This document shows positions 18,599-28,085 of a DNA stretch of 64,000 nt, in pieces. The stretch covers positions 694,048-758,047 of the forward strand of contig NZ_LMXH01000001.1 of the NCBI RefSeq assembly GCF_001541095.1, in the 5' to 3' direction. This DNA is from Paenibacillus sp. FJAT-26967 (GTDB taxonomy: Bacteria > Bacillota > Bacilli > Paenibacillales > NBRC-103111). The position numbers and the translations under genes are program-made. Numbering within the stretch: position 1 is the first letter of the stretch; the number at the start of each line of letters is the position of its first letter. The notes below the pieces were generated by a model. That model saw only the letters and a program-made list of their open reading frames with translations. It did not search any database and was not told the DNA's origin.

Positions 18599-19694
18599 CC
18601 ATGCGTGGACATGGAGGAGCTTCCTGCTCGACCGGCTGCTGTACATCGGCGCATTCCTGCTATCCACGGCACTGATGCTGCTCGTCATCTGGCTGGATCT
18701 CCTGGAATCGGGGCTGCGGATTAAATCAAGCAGCCTGTTCTATTTGCTCCTGCTTGCAGCCGGCGTATTGACCGGCACACTGGCCTATGATTACATCAGG
18801 CAGCGCCAGTATGCCGAGGCTCTGAACCGGCGCCTGGCGGAGGGAGCCTCCGGTATAGACCATTCATCGGCTATTCATACGGGTGTTACCCGGGAACAGC
18901 AGGCCGTGTCGGAAGTGCTGCGATTGCAGCAGAGAGACTATATGAACACGCTGGCAAGTTACAAAGCCGCCCAGGAGCAGCATTTGCATTTTACCAATCA
19001 ATGGGTCCATCAATTAAAGACTCCGGTCTCCGTCATAGATCTGCTCGCTCAGCAGTCTGCCGGTAAATCGGACCCGGATAGTATTCCGGAGCTGCTGGAC
19101 GCCATCGCAAGTATTCAGGAAGAGAATGAGAAAATCGCTTACGGGCTTCAAATGATGCTCTACACCGCCAGACTCGAGAAATTCGAGCTTGATCTTCATC
19201 CCCGCCGGGTCGATCTTACGACAGTGGTTCGCCGGGTGATCAACGAGCATAAGAAAGCGTGCATCCGGGCTTCCATTTTCCCGAAGATTGAAGCGGATTC
19301 CGAGTCTGTTGAAGTCGAAACAGATGAGAAGTGGCTGGCTTTTGTCCTTCATCAAGTTGTCAGTAATGCCATCAAATATTCCCGCAAACAGCCTGGAGCG
19401 AAGCCCCTTACCATCCGGATCGAGCAGCTCGCGCACGGCGCGGCATTGTCCATTCAGGACAAGGGAGTGGGAATCGCGGAGGAAGATTTGCCGCGGGTCT
19501 TCGATGCGTTCTTCACAGGGGAGAACGGGAGAGGGGTCGTTACGGAATCCACGGGAATGGGCCTGTATCTAGCCAGACAGGTTGTATCCAAGCTAGGCCA
19601 CCGTATTCGTATTGAATCGGTCCCGGGGGAGGGAACTACCGTCCATCTCATGTTTCAGAGTGAAGGTATTCATCAATTCACGGACACCCGGTAA
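18591..19694 (+). CDS. bceS: BceS-like intramembrane-sensing histidine kinase
   Basis: 367 residues: two membrane helices (about 16-36 and 48-66) joined by a loop too short to be a sensor, a linker, His140 in WVHQLKTPVSV, and an HATPase domain (NAIKYS, DKGVGIAEEDL, GMGLYLARQV). Kinases of this type sense through the partner transporter rather than by binding the antibiotic. It overlaps the regulator gene by 8 bases. Confidence 0.93.
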   Translation: MNDHAWTWRSFLLDRLLYIGAFLLSTALMLLVIWLDLLESGLRIKSSSLFYLLLLAAGVLTGTLAYDYIRQRQYAEALNRRLAEGASGIDHSSAIHTGVTREQQAVSEVLRLQQRDYMNTLASYKAAQEQHLHFTNQWVHQLKTPVSVIDLLAQQSAGKSDPDSIPELLDAIASIQEENEKIAYGLQMMLYTARLEKFELDLHPRRVDLTTVVRRVINEHKKACIRASIFPKIEADSESVEVETDEKWLAFVLHQVVSNAIKYSRKQPGAKPLTIRIEQLAHGAALSIQDKGVGIAEEDLPRVFDAFFTGENGRGVVTESTGMGLYLARQVVSKLGHRIRIESVPGEGTTVHLMFQSEGIHQFTDTR

Positions 19695-19700
19695 GAAAGG

Positions 19701-19714
19701 TGACACAAATGTAA
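19701..19714 (+). promoter_or_regulatory. BceR-type operator upstream of the transporter genes
   Basis: TGACA-CAAA-TGTAA fits the TnACA-N4-TGTAA consensus described for Bce-type regulators. It lies between kinase and transporter genes; a candidate -10 (TATACT, 19769-19774) is 54 bases downstream with no good -35, as expected for an activator-dependent promoter. Confidence 0.78.
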
Positions 19715-19810
19715 GGTTCACGGCCTTAACTGAAAGGTAATTCGATGGGTAACTCCACTGCTGTGGCCTATACTGAATACATAGCCACAACATGGATGGA
19801 GGAAAGCAAT

Positions 19811-20587
19811 ATGACGGTTTTGAAAGCCGAACAGGTTACAAAAATTTACGGAACGAAGAGCAACTTAACGTATAAAGCGCTTGAGGATGTCCGTCTGGAA
19901 ATAAAAGAAGGCGAGTTCGTGGGTATTATGGGTCCGTCCGGCAGCGGAAAAACAACTCTGCTCAATATACTGGCGACGATTGATAAGCCGACAAGCGGAC
20001 ATGTCGAGATCAACGGGACGAATCCCGCAGCGTTGTCCGGCAAGCAGCTTGCCTTGTTCCGCCGCAGAGAATTGGGATTTATCTTCCAGGACTTCAATCT
20101 GCTGGACACTTTATCCGTACGCGAGAACATCATCCTGCCTCTGGCACTGGATAAAATTCCGGCAGCTGAGATTGAGAAAAGGCTGCTGCCTTGCGCGGAG
20201 CTGCTGGGTATTACCCGTATTCTCGATAAACGGACGTACGAAATATCCGGCGGGCAGAAGCAGCGGGCCGCTATTGCCCGTGCGATTATTCACAAGCCGT
20301 CGATCCTTCTGGCCGATGAGCTGACGGGCAATCTGGATTCCAAAGCAGCCAAAGATGTGATGGAATCGCTCAAAGAGCTGAATGAACAGCTGAATGCAAC
20401 GATTATGATGGTTACTCATGATCCTTTTGCGGCGAGCTATTGCAAGCGAATCGTATTCATTAAAGACGGGAAGTTCTTCTCAGAGCTCCGCAGAGGTGCT
20501 AACCGGCAAGCTTTTTTCCAGCAAATCCTCGATTCTTTGAGTGTTCTTGGAGGGAATTTCGATGAATTTTCGACAACTCGCTCTTAA
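19811..20587 (+). CDS. bceA: BceA-like ABC transporter ATPase
   Basis: 258-residue ATPase of the MacB/BceA type. Walker A GPSGSGKTT, Q-loop FIFQDFNLLDTLS, signature ISGGQKQRAAIARAI, Walker B ILLADELTGNLDS and H-loop MMVTHD are all present. Powers the BceB permease in target protection against cell-wall-active peptides and in signalling to BceS. ATG at 19811 follows GGAGGAAA; an in-frame ATG at 19745 would precede the candidate promoter. It overlaps the permease gene by 26 bases. Confidence 0.93.
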   Translation: MTVLKAEQVTKIYGTKSNLTYKALEDVRLEIKEGEFVGIMGPSGSGKTTLLNILATIDKPTSGHVEINGTNPAALSGKQLALFRRRELGFIFQDFNLLDTLSVRENIILPLALDKIPAAEIEKRLLPCAELLGITRILDKRTYEISGGQKQRAAIARAIIHKPSILLADELTGNLDSKAAKDVMESLKELNEQLNATIMMVTHDPFAASYCKRIVFIKDGKFFSELRRGANRQAFFQQILDSLSVLGGNFDEFSTTRS

Positions 20588-22499
20588 GAATATCCGGGGC
20601 AACTGGCATCAGTACGGGGCCTTTTTCTGGAGCAGTGTATTCTCCGTCATGATCTTCTATATGTATTCGTCCTTTATCTTTCACCCGGATGTGATAAACG
20701 GGAAGATGCCGGGTGCCTCCCAGATCCGGGAGATTATGATCGTCTGCGATTATGTGATTATGATCTTCTCGTTTTTCTTTATTTTGTATTCGATGTCCGC
20801 TTTTTTTAAATCACGCAAAAAGGAGTTCGGCCTGCTGACGTTGTTCGGTATGACCAAAGGCCAGATCCGCTGGATGGTGCTGTATGAGAATGTGATTATC
20901 TCTATTCTGGCTATTTCGGCAGGTATCGGGATTGGAGCTTTGTTCAGCAAACTATTCTTCATGGGACTGACCCAGCTGCTTAAAGTGGATTCGCCTATCG
21001 CATTCGTCATTCCGCTTCCCGCCCTGCTGTTTACGGCAGCCGGTTTTTTCCTGCTCTTTCTGAGCATTACGCTGCTGACGCTAGTAAAGGTAGGAAGGTC
21101 CCAAATTATTGATCTGCTGAAAGCATCGAAACAGCCCAAGAAACCGCCGGTTTACTCGATCTGGCTTGCTCTTCTGGCCTTCTGCTGTCTGGGGGCAGCC
21201 TATTATATGGCTTACCAGGTTACGATAAGAAGCTTTATCGTATACTTCATGCCAGTCGTATTCTTGACCGTATTAGGGACGTATTTCTTGTATACACAAG
21301 GAAGTGTGTTCATCTTGGGGCGGCTTCAGAAAAACAAAAGCTTCTATTACAAACAGACGAATCTGCTCACTGTCGCTCAGCTCGTCTTCAAACTGAAGGA
21401 TAACGCAAGACTGCTGTTCATGGTCTCGATTCTCTCTGCGGTGGTTCTGTCTGCTTCAGGAACGGTGTATGTGTTTCTTAAGGATACCCGTAATCAGATC
21501 TTGGAGCACTACCCTCAATCGATTACGTTTACCGAAGTAGGCTTGAACAGCCACCGCGTGATTGATCCCGAAATCTTGAAGCGCACGCTGAAGCAGGAGA
21601 ATCAAGAAATCGAGTACGAGATACGGCTGGCCGGTATACCCGTAACAACGGATGTACTCAGGTTCGGCAAGGTTGTGGAAGACACCTTATTCCTGGTGTC
21701 CGAAGAGGATTACAACGTGCAAGCAAAGCGGATGAATAAACAGGAACTGTCCGTAGATCCCGGGAACGCTGCCTATGTATTTCCCTACAAGGAAAATAAC
21801 GATAAAATCTTTAAGGAAGACGAGCAAATCCAAGCAAGACTTAAGGGCAAGACAGAGTCGTTTGTGGTGAGGCAGCAGCTGAACGGTTCGCCTTATCCCG
21901 CCCAGTATGAAATTTCAAATTTACTTGTCATGGATAAAGATGCCCATAAGAAGCTCATGAGTGAGACACCGGACGAGGAGAAAAGTGTTATTTACGGCTA
22001 TGAGTTAAAAAACTGGGAATCGTCTTTGGGAGCGGTCAAAAAACTGAAAGCTTTGGTGCCGGAATCGAAGGAATTCAACTTCACCGCCCGGGTCGAACAA
22101 TATCAGGAAACCAAACAATTAATGTCTCTTACTCTGTTCATCGGTATTTTCATCTCCTTCCTGTTCTTTATCGCTTCAGGCAGCATGATCTATTTCAAGC
22201 TGTTTACCGAAATTGAAGAGGATCAGGAACAGTTCCGCGCGCTTAACCGGATTGGAATGTCGGATGAGGAAATGAAGCGGACGATATCCAAGCAGGTCGG
22301 TATCATTTTCTTTCTTCCGATGTTGGTAGGGATACTCCATACGGTATTTGCGATGAAGGCGCTGGGAAATATCCTGGTATCCGATATCTGGTCTTATGCA
22401 GCTGTTGTGCTCCTGATTTTCGTGGTGATGCAGACCGTATATTATCTGGCTGCACGCCGTTCTTACATCAAGCGGATCCTGCAAGGTGCCGCGCAATAA
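20562..22499 (+). CDS. bceB: BceB-like ABC transporter permease
   Basis: 645-residue permease with the Bce plan: about ten membrane helices arranged 1 + 3, 2, 1 and 3, FtsX-like domains at both ends, and a large extracellular domain (about residues 315-520) between the helix near LFMVSILSAVVLSASG and the one near LTLFIGIFISFLFF. That domain is thought to bind the peptide antibiotic and decides specificity; I cannot predict the drug. ATG at 20562 has GGAGGG 7 bases upstream, inside bceA. Confidence 0.93.
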   Translation: MNFRQLALKNIRGNWHQYGAFFWSSVFSVMIFYMYSSFIFHPDVINGKMPGASQIREIMIVCDYVIMIFSFFFILYSMSAFFKSRKKEFGLLTLFGMTKGQIRWMVLYENVIISILAISAGIGIGALFSKLFFMGLTQLLKVDSPIAFVIPLPALLFTAAGFFLLFLSITLLTLVKVGRSQIIDLLKASKQPKKPPVYSIWLALLAFCCLGAAYYMAYQVTIRSFIVYFMPVVFLTVLGTYFLYTQGSVFILGRLQKNKSFYYKQTNLLTVAQLVFKLKDNARLLFMVSILSAVVLSASGTVYVFLKDTRNQILEHYPQSITFTEVGLNSHRVIDPEILKRTLKQENQEIEYEIRLAGIPVTTDVLRFGKVVEDTLFLVSEEDYNVQAKRMNKQELSVDPGNAAYVFPYKENNDKIFKEDEQIQARLKGKTESFVVRQQLNGSPYPAQYEISNLLVMDKDAHKKLMSETPDEEKSVIYGYELKNWESSLGAVKKLKALVPESKEFNFTARVEQYQETKQLMSLTLFIGIFISFLFFIASGSMIYFKLFTEIEEDQEQFRALNRIGMSDEEMKRTISKQVGIIFFLPMLVGILHTVFAMKALGNILVSDIWSYAAVVLLIFVVMQTVYYLAARRSYIKRILQGAAQ

Positions 22500-22508
22500 G
22501 ATCTTAGC

Positions 22509-22546
22509 AGCTTCTCTCCCGTCTTGCGGAAGAGAAGCTTTTATTT
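22509..22546 (+). terminator. Terminator of the bce module
   Basis: AGCTTCTCT/AGAGAAGCT with 13-base loop, then a T-rich tail; 10 bases after bceB. Confidence 0.85.
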
Positions 22547-22665
22547 TATCTTTTGCCTCGGGCTGAAGCAGGCATCTGTTCATGATTGAGCAGCCAACAA
22601 CTGGATGCAGATCTGCCGAAAAAACGATATAATAAGGAAAGCTTAACCGGAAGGAGCTGGCAGAA

Positions 22666-23715
22666 ATGAACAGACGCTCGTTTCTCAAATGGATGACGGC
22701 CTTTATTGCTTTAGCTGTCGGAGCGGGTACGGGAACAGCAATCAGCGCATGGAGGCGCAGTTCAGGTATTCCAGAAGTAGTAGAACCAGCAGTGGCCAAA
22801 GCGGAATCGCCATCCAGTTCCGAGGACGGGAAGGCGCTGGCTTCATTTGCCATTCTGAGTGACATGCATGTCACGCCGGATGATCCGCTGACGATTCAGC
22901 ACGCTAAATCCGCTTTGACGGATGTGACCACATTCGGTCATTCTGTGGATGCTATTTTTTTCACAGGGGATGTAACAGATTACGGGCGCGAAAGAGATTA
23001 CAAAGAATTGCGGAAGCTCATGCAGGGGTACAAGCTTCCTCCTGTGCATGCCAATATGGGAAATCACGAATATTATGACCTGTGGCTGGATGCTGAGGGT
23101 TCGTTTAACCGGGAAGGGATGCCTAACGGGAAGACGGATTCGATGGCCCGGAGCAGGTTCATGAAATTTTTCGGCTATAAACAGCCTTACAACCGCATGG
23201 ATATAGGAGGCGCCGCCGTTCTGCTCCTGTCCCAAGAGGGGTATATGCAGGAAAAGCCGGAAGCAGGCGAAGGGGCCTGGTATACGGATGCCCAGATGGA
23301 GTGGCTCAAAACGCAGCTGGCCGGTCTGGAGAAGTCGGCCCCGATTTTTATCATGATCCATCAACCGCTGCCTATGAAAGGGCGTACGGGAGGCAATCAT
23401 CAGATTGTAAGGGGGGAGGAAATTCGCGAGTTGGTGAAGCCGTATAAGAATGTATTCGTATTCTGCGGACACCGGCACCAGGATTTCCAGAATGGAGCGG
23501 CCCATTACTTGCAAGAGCCTTTCCACTACTTCCACAACTCATCGGTCGGCCGTACTTTAAACAAAAGTATTCCTCAGGTGAATAAAATTAAGACGCAGGG
23601 TTTGTATATCCAAGTTTTTGCGGACAAGGTCGTTGTGCGGGGACGTGACTACGGCACCAAACAATGGCTGGCTGAAGCGGACTGGACTATTCCTCTCGAT
23701 ACAGGTAAAGTGTAA
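22666..23715 (+). CDS. Metallophosphoesterase with a twin-arginine signal
   Basis: 349 residues. The N-terminus NRRSFLKWMTAF is a Tat-type signal (RRxFLK) followed by a hydrophobic stretch, so export in folded state is likely. The calcineurin-like phosphoesterase motifs follow in order: ILSDMHV, FFTGDVTDYG, MGNHEYYD, MIHQPLP and CGHRHQD, giving a complete two-metal site. Substrate unknown; relatives act on nucleotides, cyclic nucleotides or wall phosphates. TATAAT at 22628-22633 is a plausible -10. GGAAGGAG precedes the ATG. Confidence 0.9.
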   Translation: MNRRSFLKWMTAFIALAVGAGTGTAISAWRRSSGIPEVVEPAVAKAESPSSSEDGKALASFAILSDMHVTPDDPLTIQHAKSALTDVTTFGHSVDAIFFTGDVTDYGRERDYKELRKLMQGYKLPPVHANMGNHEYYDLWLDAEGSFNREGMPNGKTDSMARSRFMKFFGYKQPYNRMDIGGAAVLLLSQEGYMQEKPEAGEGAWYTDAQMEWLKTQLAGLEKSAPIFIMIHQPLPMKGRTGGNHQIVRGEEIRELVKPYKNVFVFCGHRHQDFQNGAAHYLQEPFHYFHNSSVGRTLNKSIPQVNKIKTQGLYIQVFADKVVVRGRDYGTKQWLAEADWTIPLDTGKV

Positions 23716-23785
23716 GAAGCATGTCGGCACCGGATGCGTTGAACCACATAGGATGAATTATAGGGAAAGCAGGAAGGAATAAACA

Positions 23786-25375
23786 ATGAGCACACCACTA
23801 CAAAAAGAACTTCAGGCGGAAGCCGCCAAGCGGCGCACGTTTGCGATTATTTCTCACCCGGATGCGGGTAAAACTACACTGACAGAGAAGCTTCTCTTAT
23901 TCGGGGGAGCGATCCGTCTTGCCGGAACGGTTAAAGGACGCAAGGTGGGCAAATATGCAACCTCAGACTGGATGGAGATTGAGAAGCAGAGAGGAATCTC
24001 GGTTACGTCATCTGTGATGCAGTTCGATTACCTTGGCCACAAGGTTAATATTCTGGATACGCCGGGTCACCAGGACTTCAGTGAAGATACTTACCGGACG
24101 CTGACAGCGGCAGACAGCGCAGTCATGCTGATTGACGTAGCCAAAGGTGTCGAGGCGCAGACGATCAAACTCTTCCAGGTATGCCGGCTGAGGGGGATTC
24201 CGATTTTCACCTTCATTAACAAGCTGGACCGTGAAGGACGCGACCCTTTTGAGCTGCTTGAAGAGCTGGAGCAGGTACTGGGTATCCGCTCGTACCCGAT
24301 GAACTGGCCGATCGGAATGGGCAAGCGCTTCTGCGGCGTCTACGACCGCCAGCGTACCCAGATTGAGCTGTTCCAGGGGAACGATCATAAGCAGGTCGCC
24401 GTACGTAAAGTAGAAGGCTACGAAGATCCAGTGATCAAAGAAATTGCCGGCGAGCATCTTTTTGAGCAGCTGGGTCAGGAGCTGGAGCTTCTGGATGTGG
24501 CGGGCGATCCTTTTGACTTCGATAAGGTCATGAAAGGAGAGCTTACACCTGTATTCTTCGGCAGTGCCGTCAACAATTTCGGTGTTCAGACCTTCCTGGA
24601 GAATTTCTTGGAGCTTGCACCGAAACCGGAGCCCCGTAAAAGCACGAATGGCGATGCCATCGAACCTACACACGAGAATTTCTCTGGATATGTGTTCAAA
24701 ATTCAGGCGAACATGAACCCGGCGCACAGAGACCGGATTGCATTCTTACGCATTGTATCCGGTAAATTCCAACGCGGCATGACGGTCAAGCACGTACGGG
24801 CCGGCAAAGAAATCAAGCTGTCCCAGCCTCAGCAGTTCCTGGCACAAGACCGCGATATCGTGGAAGAGGCTTATCCCGGAGATATTATCGGCCTGTTCGA
24901 TCCCGGAATCTTCCGGATTGGGGATTCGCTCAGCCAGAAGGAAGAGATCGTATTCGATGAACTGCCGACCTTCTCGCCTGAACTGTTCAGCAAAGTCACC
25001 GTCAAGAATGCACTGAAGCATAAACAGTACCAGAAGGGGATCGATCAGCTCACCGAAGAGGGAACCATTCAAGTGTTCCACACGACAGGTGTGTTCGATG
25101 ATACCATTCTCGGTGTGGTCGGCCAGCTCCAATTCGAGGTGTTAGAGCACCGGATGAAGGCGGAGTACGGTGTCGATATTCAGCTGCAGCGGATGAACTA
25201 TCAATTTGCACGCTGGATCATCGATGAGAAGATCGATCCTTCCCGCTTCCGCATTAACTCGCAGCTCGTGACGGATAAGAAGGGCAATTACGTCGCTTTA
25301 TTCGAGAGTGAATATGCACTTCGTTCCGCTATGGAGAAGAATCCGACGGCGCAATTCCTGACGAATGCTCCGTAA
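23786..25375 (+). CDS. prfC: Peptide chain release factor 3
   Basis: RF3, the GTPase that recycles RF1 and RF2 after termination. 529 residues, normal length. GTPase motifs: ISHPDAGKTTLTEK (G1), RGISVTSS (G2), DTPGHQDFSED (G3) and NKLDREGRD (G4); the central and C-terminal domains (SGKFQRGMTVKHVRAGKE, VVGQLQFEVLEHRMK) match RF3 rather than EF-G. Single-gene unit, AGGAAGGA before the ATG, terminator behind. Confidence 0.96.
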   Translation: MSTPLQKELQAEAAKRRTFAIISHPDAGKTTLTEKLLLFGGAIRLAGTVKGRKVGKYATSDWMEIEKQRGISVTSSVMQFDYLGHKVNILDTPGHQDFSEDTYRTLTAADSAVMLIDVAKGVEAQTIKLFQVCRLRGIPIFTFINKLDREGRDPFELLEELEQVLGIRSYPMNWPIGMGKRFCGVYDRQRTQIELFQGNDHKQVAVRKVEGYEDPVIKEIAGEHLFEQLGQELELLDVAGDPFDFDKVMKGELTPVFFGSAVNNFGVQTFLENFLELAPKPEPRKSTNGDAIEPTHENFSGYVFKIQANMNPAHRDRIAFLRIVSGKFQRGMTVKHVRAGKEIKLSQPQQFLAQDRDIVEEAYPGDIIGLFDPGIFRIGDSLSQKEEIVFDELPTFSPELFSKVTVKNALKHKQYQKGIDQLTEEGTIQVFHTTGVFDDTILGVVGQLQFEVLEHRMKAEYGVDIQLQRMNYQFARWIIDEKIDPSRFRINSQLVTDKKGNYVALFESEYALRSAMEKNPTAQFLTNAP

Positions 25376-25393
25376 GTTATACAGGCAAACCTC

Positions 25394-25429
25394 AAGCCAT
25401 CCCGGTTTCAAGTACGGGATGGCTTTTTT
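25394..25429 (+). terminator. Terminator after prfC
   Basis: AAGCCATCCCG pairs perfectly with CGGGATGGCTT, 10-base loop, T run. Confidence 0.9.
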
Positions 25430-25744
25430 GCTGTCTGCGCAGCGTGGCTAATCTTCTCCAATCGGCTTGAAGTTCCGGATCGTGAACGGAAATTAAGTGA
25501 TTTTCATGCAGCAGCAAGATTTAAAATAGACACCGGGTAGGAATTTGTCCGTTGCAGGTCAAATGCGGTTCTCATACAATAACCCGTACGAAATCAATAT
25601 AGCAGTACGGCCGTGAACCAACATGAAGAAGGCGTATCTGCTAGGAAATCAGGGTGAGCCGGTACACACAGGCCGGTCAATCACCGCGTGATCGGCGGGG
25701 AGTGTCCCGCCATGTTCAGACCCCATGGAGGAGGCAGCAGATTA
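25430..25744. other. Intergenic region before the ATP-grasp gene
   Basis: Holds no supported gene. A 22-codon frame at 25623-25691 lacks a ribosome binding site. A short inverted repeat (GCCGGTCA / TGATCGGC, near 25671-25696) is the only structure I see. Confidence 0.5.
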
Positions 25745-26491
25745 ATGAGAAGATTCGTGCTGAGCAAATGGGCCAAAACAGTGGCGGTCCTCCGCAGCTC
25801 CGTCGTGCGCCCATATATCCCTGCAACTCGTGTGATGACCAAAGACTCTCTTCTGGCGATGCTGAGCAAGTATAAGATGGTGTATGTCAAGCCGGATAAC
25901 GGCACGTTCGGCAACGGGGTTATGAGGGTAGACTACGAGGCAGGGAAGGTGCAGGCATACCGGTACCACCACCGCACCAAGGTGCGCAAATTTGCCCGTT
26001 TCGATGATCTGTATATTTCACTCAAAGCAGAAACAAGAGGACGCAAGTATCTGGTTCAGAAAGGGATACGGATGCTGAAGCATCATAACAACCCGTTCGA
26101 TTTACGGGTGATGGTTCAGACCAATTTATCGGGGAATTGGGAAACGACCGGTATTATCGGACGGGTAGCCCACCCGACTAAGATTGTGACCAACTATCAC
26201 AATGGGGGCAAGCTGCGTTCCGTGGAAGCACTGCTGTCCCCTTATTTGAAAAAAGAAGAGAGACTGCGGTTCGAAGCCAGACTCAGTAAGCTTGGGCTGG
26301 ATATAGCCAAGGCGATGAAAGCGCGGTACCCCGGAATTGTTGAAGTTGGCGTTGATGTGGCGGTGGATCATCAGCTTCATCCTTGGGTTCTTGAAGTCAA
26401 TACACGGCCGGATCCTTACATTTTCCGGGCACTGAAGGATAAAAGAATATTTGCCAAGGTTCTCCGGTACCGGAGGAATAACCGGTTGTAG
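25745..26491 (+). CDS. YheC/YheD-type ATP-grasp protein
   Basis: 248 residues of the YheC/D family, found in spore formers and described as endospore coat-associated. ATP-grasp features visible are VYVKPDNGTFGNGVMRV (residues 39-55), the YLVQKGIRML strand, DLRVMVQT, and the C-terminal metal site WVLEVNTRPDP. It is shorter than full-length YheC/D (about 360-450), lacking their N-terminal domain, like many Paenibacillus short forms. GGAGGAGG lies 10 bases before the chosen ATG; a GTG at 25688 is in frame but unlikely. Ligase substrate unknown. Confidence 0.82.
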   Translation: MRRFVLSKWAKTVAVLRSSVVRPYIPATRVMTKDSLLAMLSKYKMVYVKPDNGTFGNGVMRVDYEAGKVQAYRYHHRTKVRKFARFDDLYISLKAETRGRKYLVQKGIRMLKHHNNPFDLRVMVQTNLSGNWETTGIIGRVAHPTKIVTNYHNGGKLRSVEALLSPYLKKEERLRFEARLSKLGLDIAKAMKARYPGIVEVGVDVAVDHQLHPWVLEVNTRPDPYIFRALKDKRIFAKVLRYRRNNRL

Positions 26492-26519
26492 CATGGATGT
26501 TTTTCGCTGATACACAATT

Positions 26520-26556
26520 AAAAGGCAGGCAGCCGAAGGTGGCTGTCCTGCCTTTT
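26520..26556. terminator. Bidirectional terminator between convergent genes
   Basis: AAAAGGCAGG/CCTGCCTTTT with inner CAGCC/GGCTG; serves the ATP-grasp gene and the minus-strand kinase. Confidence 0.88.
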
Positions 26557-26606
26557 ATGGGGGATTGCAAGCTCGGTGTGCCTGCCCAGCCGATCAGTCA
26601 TGCTGT

Positions 26607-28082
26607 CTATTCCGGGCGGTTCACGTCTTTAGACGCAGAAGCCTCTTGGAGCGGAAACCGCAGCAGGAAAGTCGTTCCGCTTCCCGGAGAGCTGGTTACG
26701 TGAATTTGTGCATCGTGAGCCTCTACGAGTCTTTTTACGATGGACAAGCCTAAACCGGTTTCACTGCGGTCTTTGGATCGGGAAGGATCGGCTTTGTAGA
26801 ACCGGTCCCAGATCTGCTCCATTTCTTCAGCAGACATACCCCGGCCGGTATCCGTTATGCTCAGTTCCGTCGCAGAAGCCGTCATGGCCCCCGTTAAACG
26901 GATGGTGCCGTAAGAGGTGAACTGGATGCTGTTCTTAATGAGATTAATCAGGATTTGCGTCAACCGGTCATAGTCCCCGTAGATCACTGTATCCGGCTGG
27001 CAGTCGATTTCAAGCTTGATCGGTTTGTCGTCAATCAGGAAACCGAAGGATTCCGCAAGCACTTCAAGCAAATCGTGAAGCGGATATTCCTCTTTGCGCA
27101 GAGTGATGAGGCCGTGCTGAATCTTCTCCATATCCAGAAGTTCATTAATAAGACGGATCAGACGAAGCGTCTCATCCTCAATAATTCCGTAGTATTTGGC
27201 CTGCTGCTCCTGCCCGGTAATGTAATCGCTTCGCAGCCCTTCCACTATGCCGCGGATGGAGGTCAAGGGGGTTCTAAGCTCGTGCGTAACATCCGTAATA
27301 AACCGCTGCCGTTTGATCTCGTTGCTCTCCAGCTTGCGGGAAGCGGCTTCGAGCTGCTCCGCCATCCGGTTGAAATCACGCGCAAGATCGCCGAGCTCAT
27401 CGGTCCGCTTCAAATCGGACCGGGCATCGTAGTGGCCGTCGGCGATAAGCCGGGTCGCTCTGCGGATCGACTGCACCCCCCGGCTCATATTGCGTGAGAC
27501 GACCAGGGCGATGGCCATCGCAAGTACGAGTACGAGCAGGCCTGCCAGCATAACGGTCTCGTATACCCGTGAGATCGTTTGTGTAATTCCTTTAACAGGC
27601 GACATGACGAATAAATAATTATTGCCGTCCTGATTCTTGATCTTAAATTCGTGCGGGTAGACTAGATACGGATCGGGACCGCTTTCTTCCACGATTAGGG
27701 CTTTTCCGCTCTCCAGTTTTGGAATCTGAGCGAGCAGGCTCTCCATGAATGTTTTGGAGCGGAAAGTCGGTGGGGCATTACGCTGGTCTTTGAAGTAAAG
27801 CTGCCCTTTGGCGTTCATGGCGACAAAAGAGATGTTACGCTCCCGGAGCATAGTCCGGTACGCACTGAGGGTCAGATCCGGAACCTCTTCGCGCAGCAAA
27901 AGCCGGGATATTGTATCACCGGCACTTTCCAGCTCCTCCGTCTTCTCGTCATAAATGTGCAGCTTAAACAGGTACACAAAGATGAAGCTGACCAGCACAA
28001 GCACAAATAGCGACAGGAAGAGAAGGCTGAGAAACTGCCGCTGAAAAAAAGTGAAACGCTGACGGGTCGGGATAAACTTCAT
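26607..28082 (-). CDS. Sensor histidine kinase
   Basis: 491-residue OmpR-class kinase: membrane helix about 18-40, extracellular sensor of about 135 residues, second helix about 176-196, HAMP (about 197-250), HisKA with His267 in FITDVTHELRTPLTS, HATPase with NLIKNSIQF, DTGRGMSAEE and TGLGLSIVKRL. Stimulus unknown. Its ATG follows GGAGGAAT and starts only 3 bases after the regulator gene, so the pair is an operon. Confidence 0.93.
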   Translation of the reverse strand: MKFIPTRQRFTFFQRQFLSLLFLSLFVLVLVSFIFVYLFKLHIYDEKTEELESAGDTISRLLLREEVPDLTLSAYRTMLRERNISFVAMNAKGQLYFKDQRNAPPTFRSKTFMESLLAQIPKLESGKALIVEESGPDPYLVYPHEFKIKNQDGNNYLFVMSPVKGITQTISRVYETVMLAGLLVLVLAMAIALVVSRNMSRGVQSIRRATRLIADGHYDARSDLKRTDELGDLARDFNRMAEQLEAASRKLESNEIKRQRFITDVTHELRTPLTSIRGIVEGLRSDYITGQEQQAKYYGIIEDETLRLIRLINELLDMEKIQHGLITLRKEEYPLHDLLEVLAESFGFLIDDKPIKLEIDCQPDTVIYGDYDRLTQILINLIKNSIQFTSYGTIRLTGAMTASATELSITDTGRGMSAEEMEQIWDRFYKADPSRSKDRSETGLGLSIVKRLVEAHDAQIHVTSSPGSGTTFLLRFPLQEASASKDVNRPE

Positions 28083-28085
28083 AGT

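Noticed and set aside
25623-25691. 22-codon frame beginning MKKAYLL
   Set aside because: No ribosome binding site or promoter and no hydrophobic helix.
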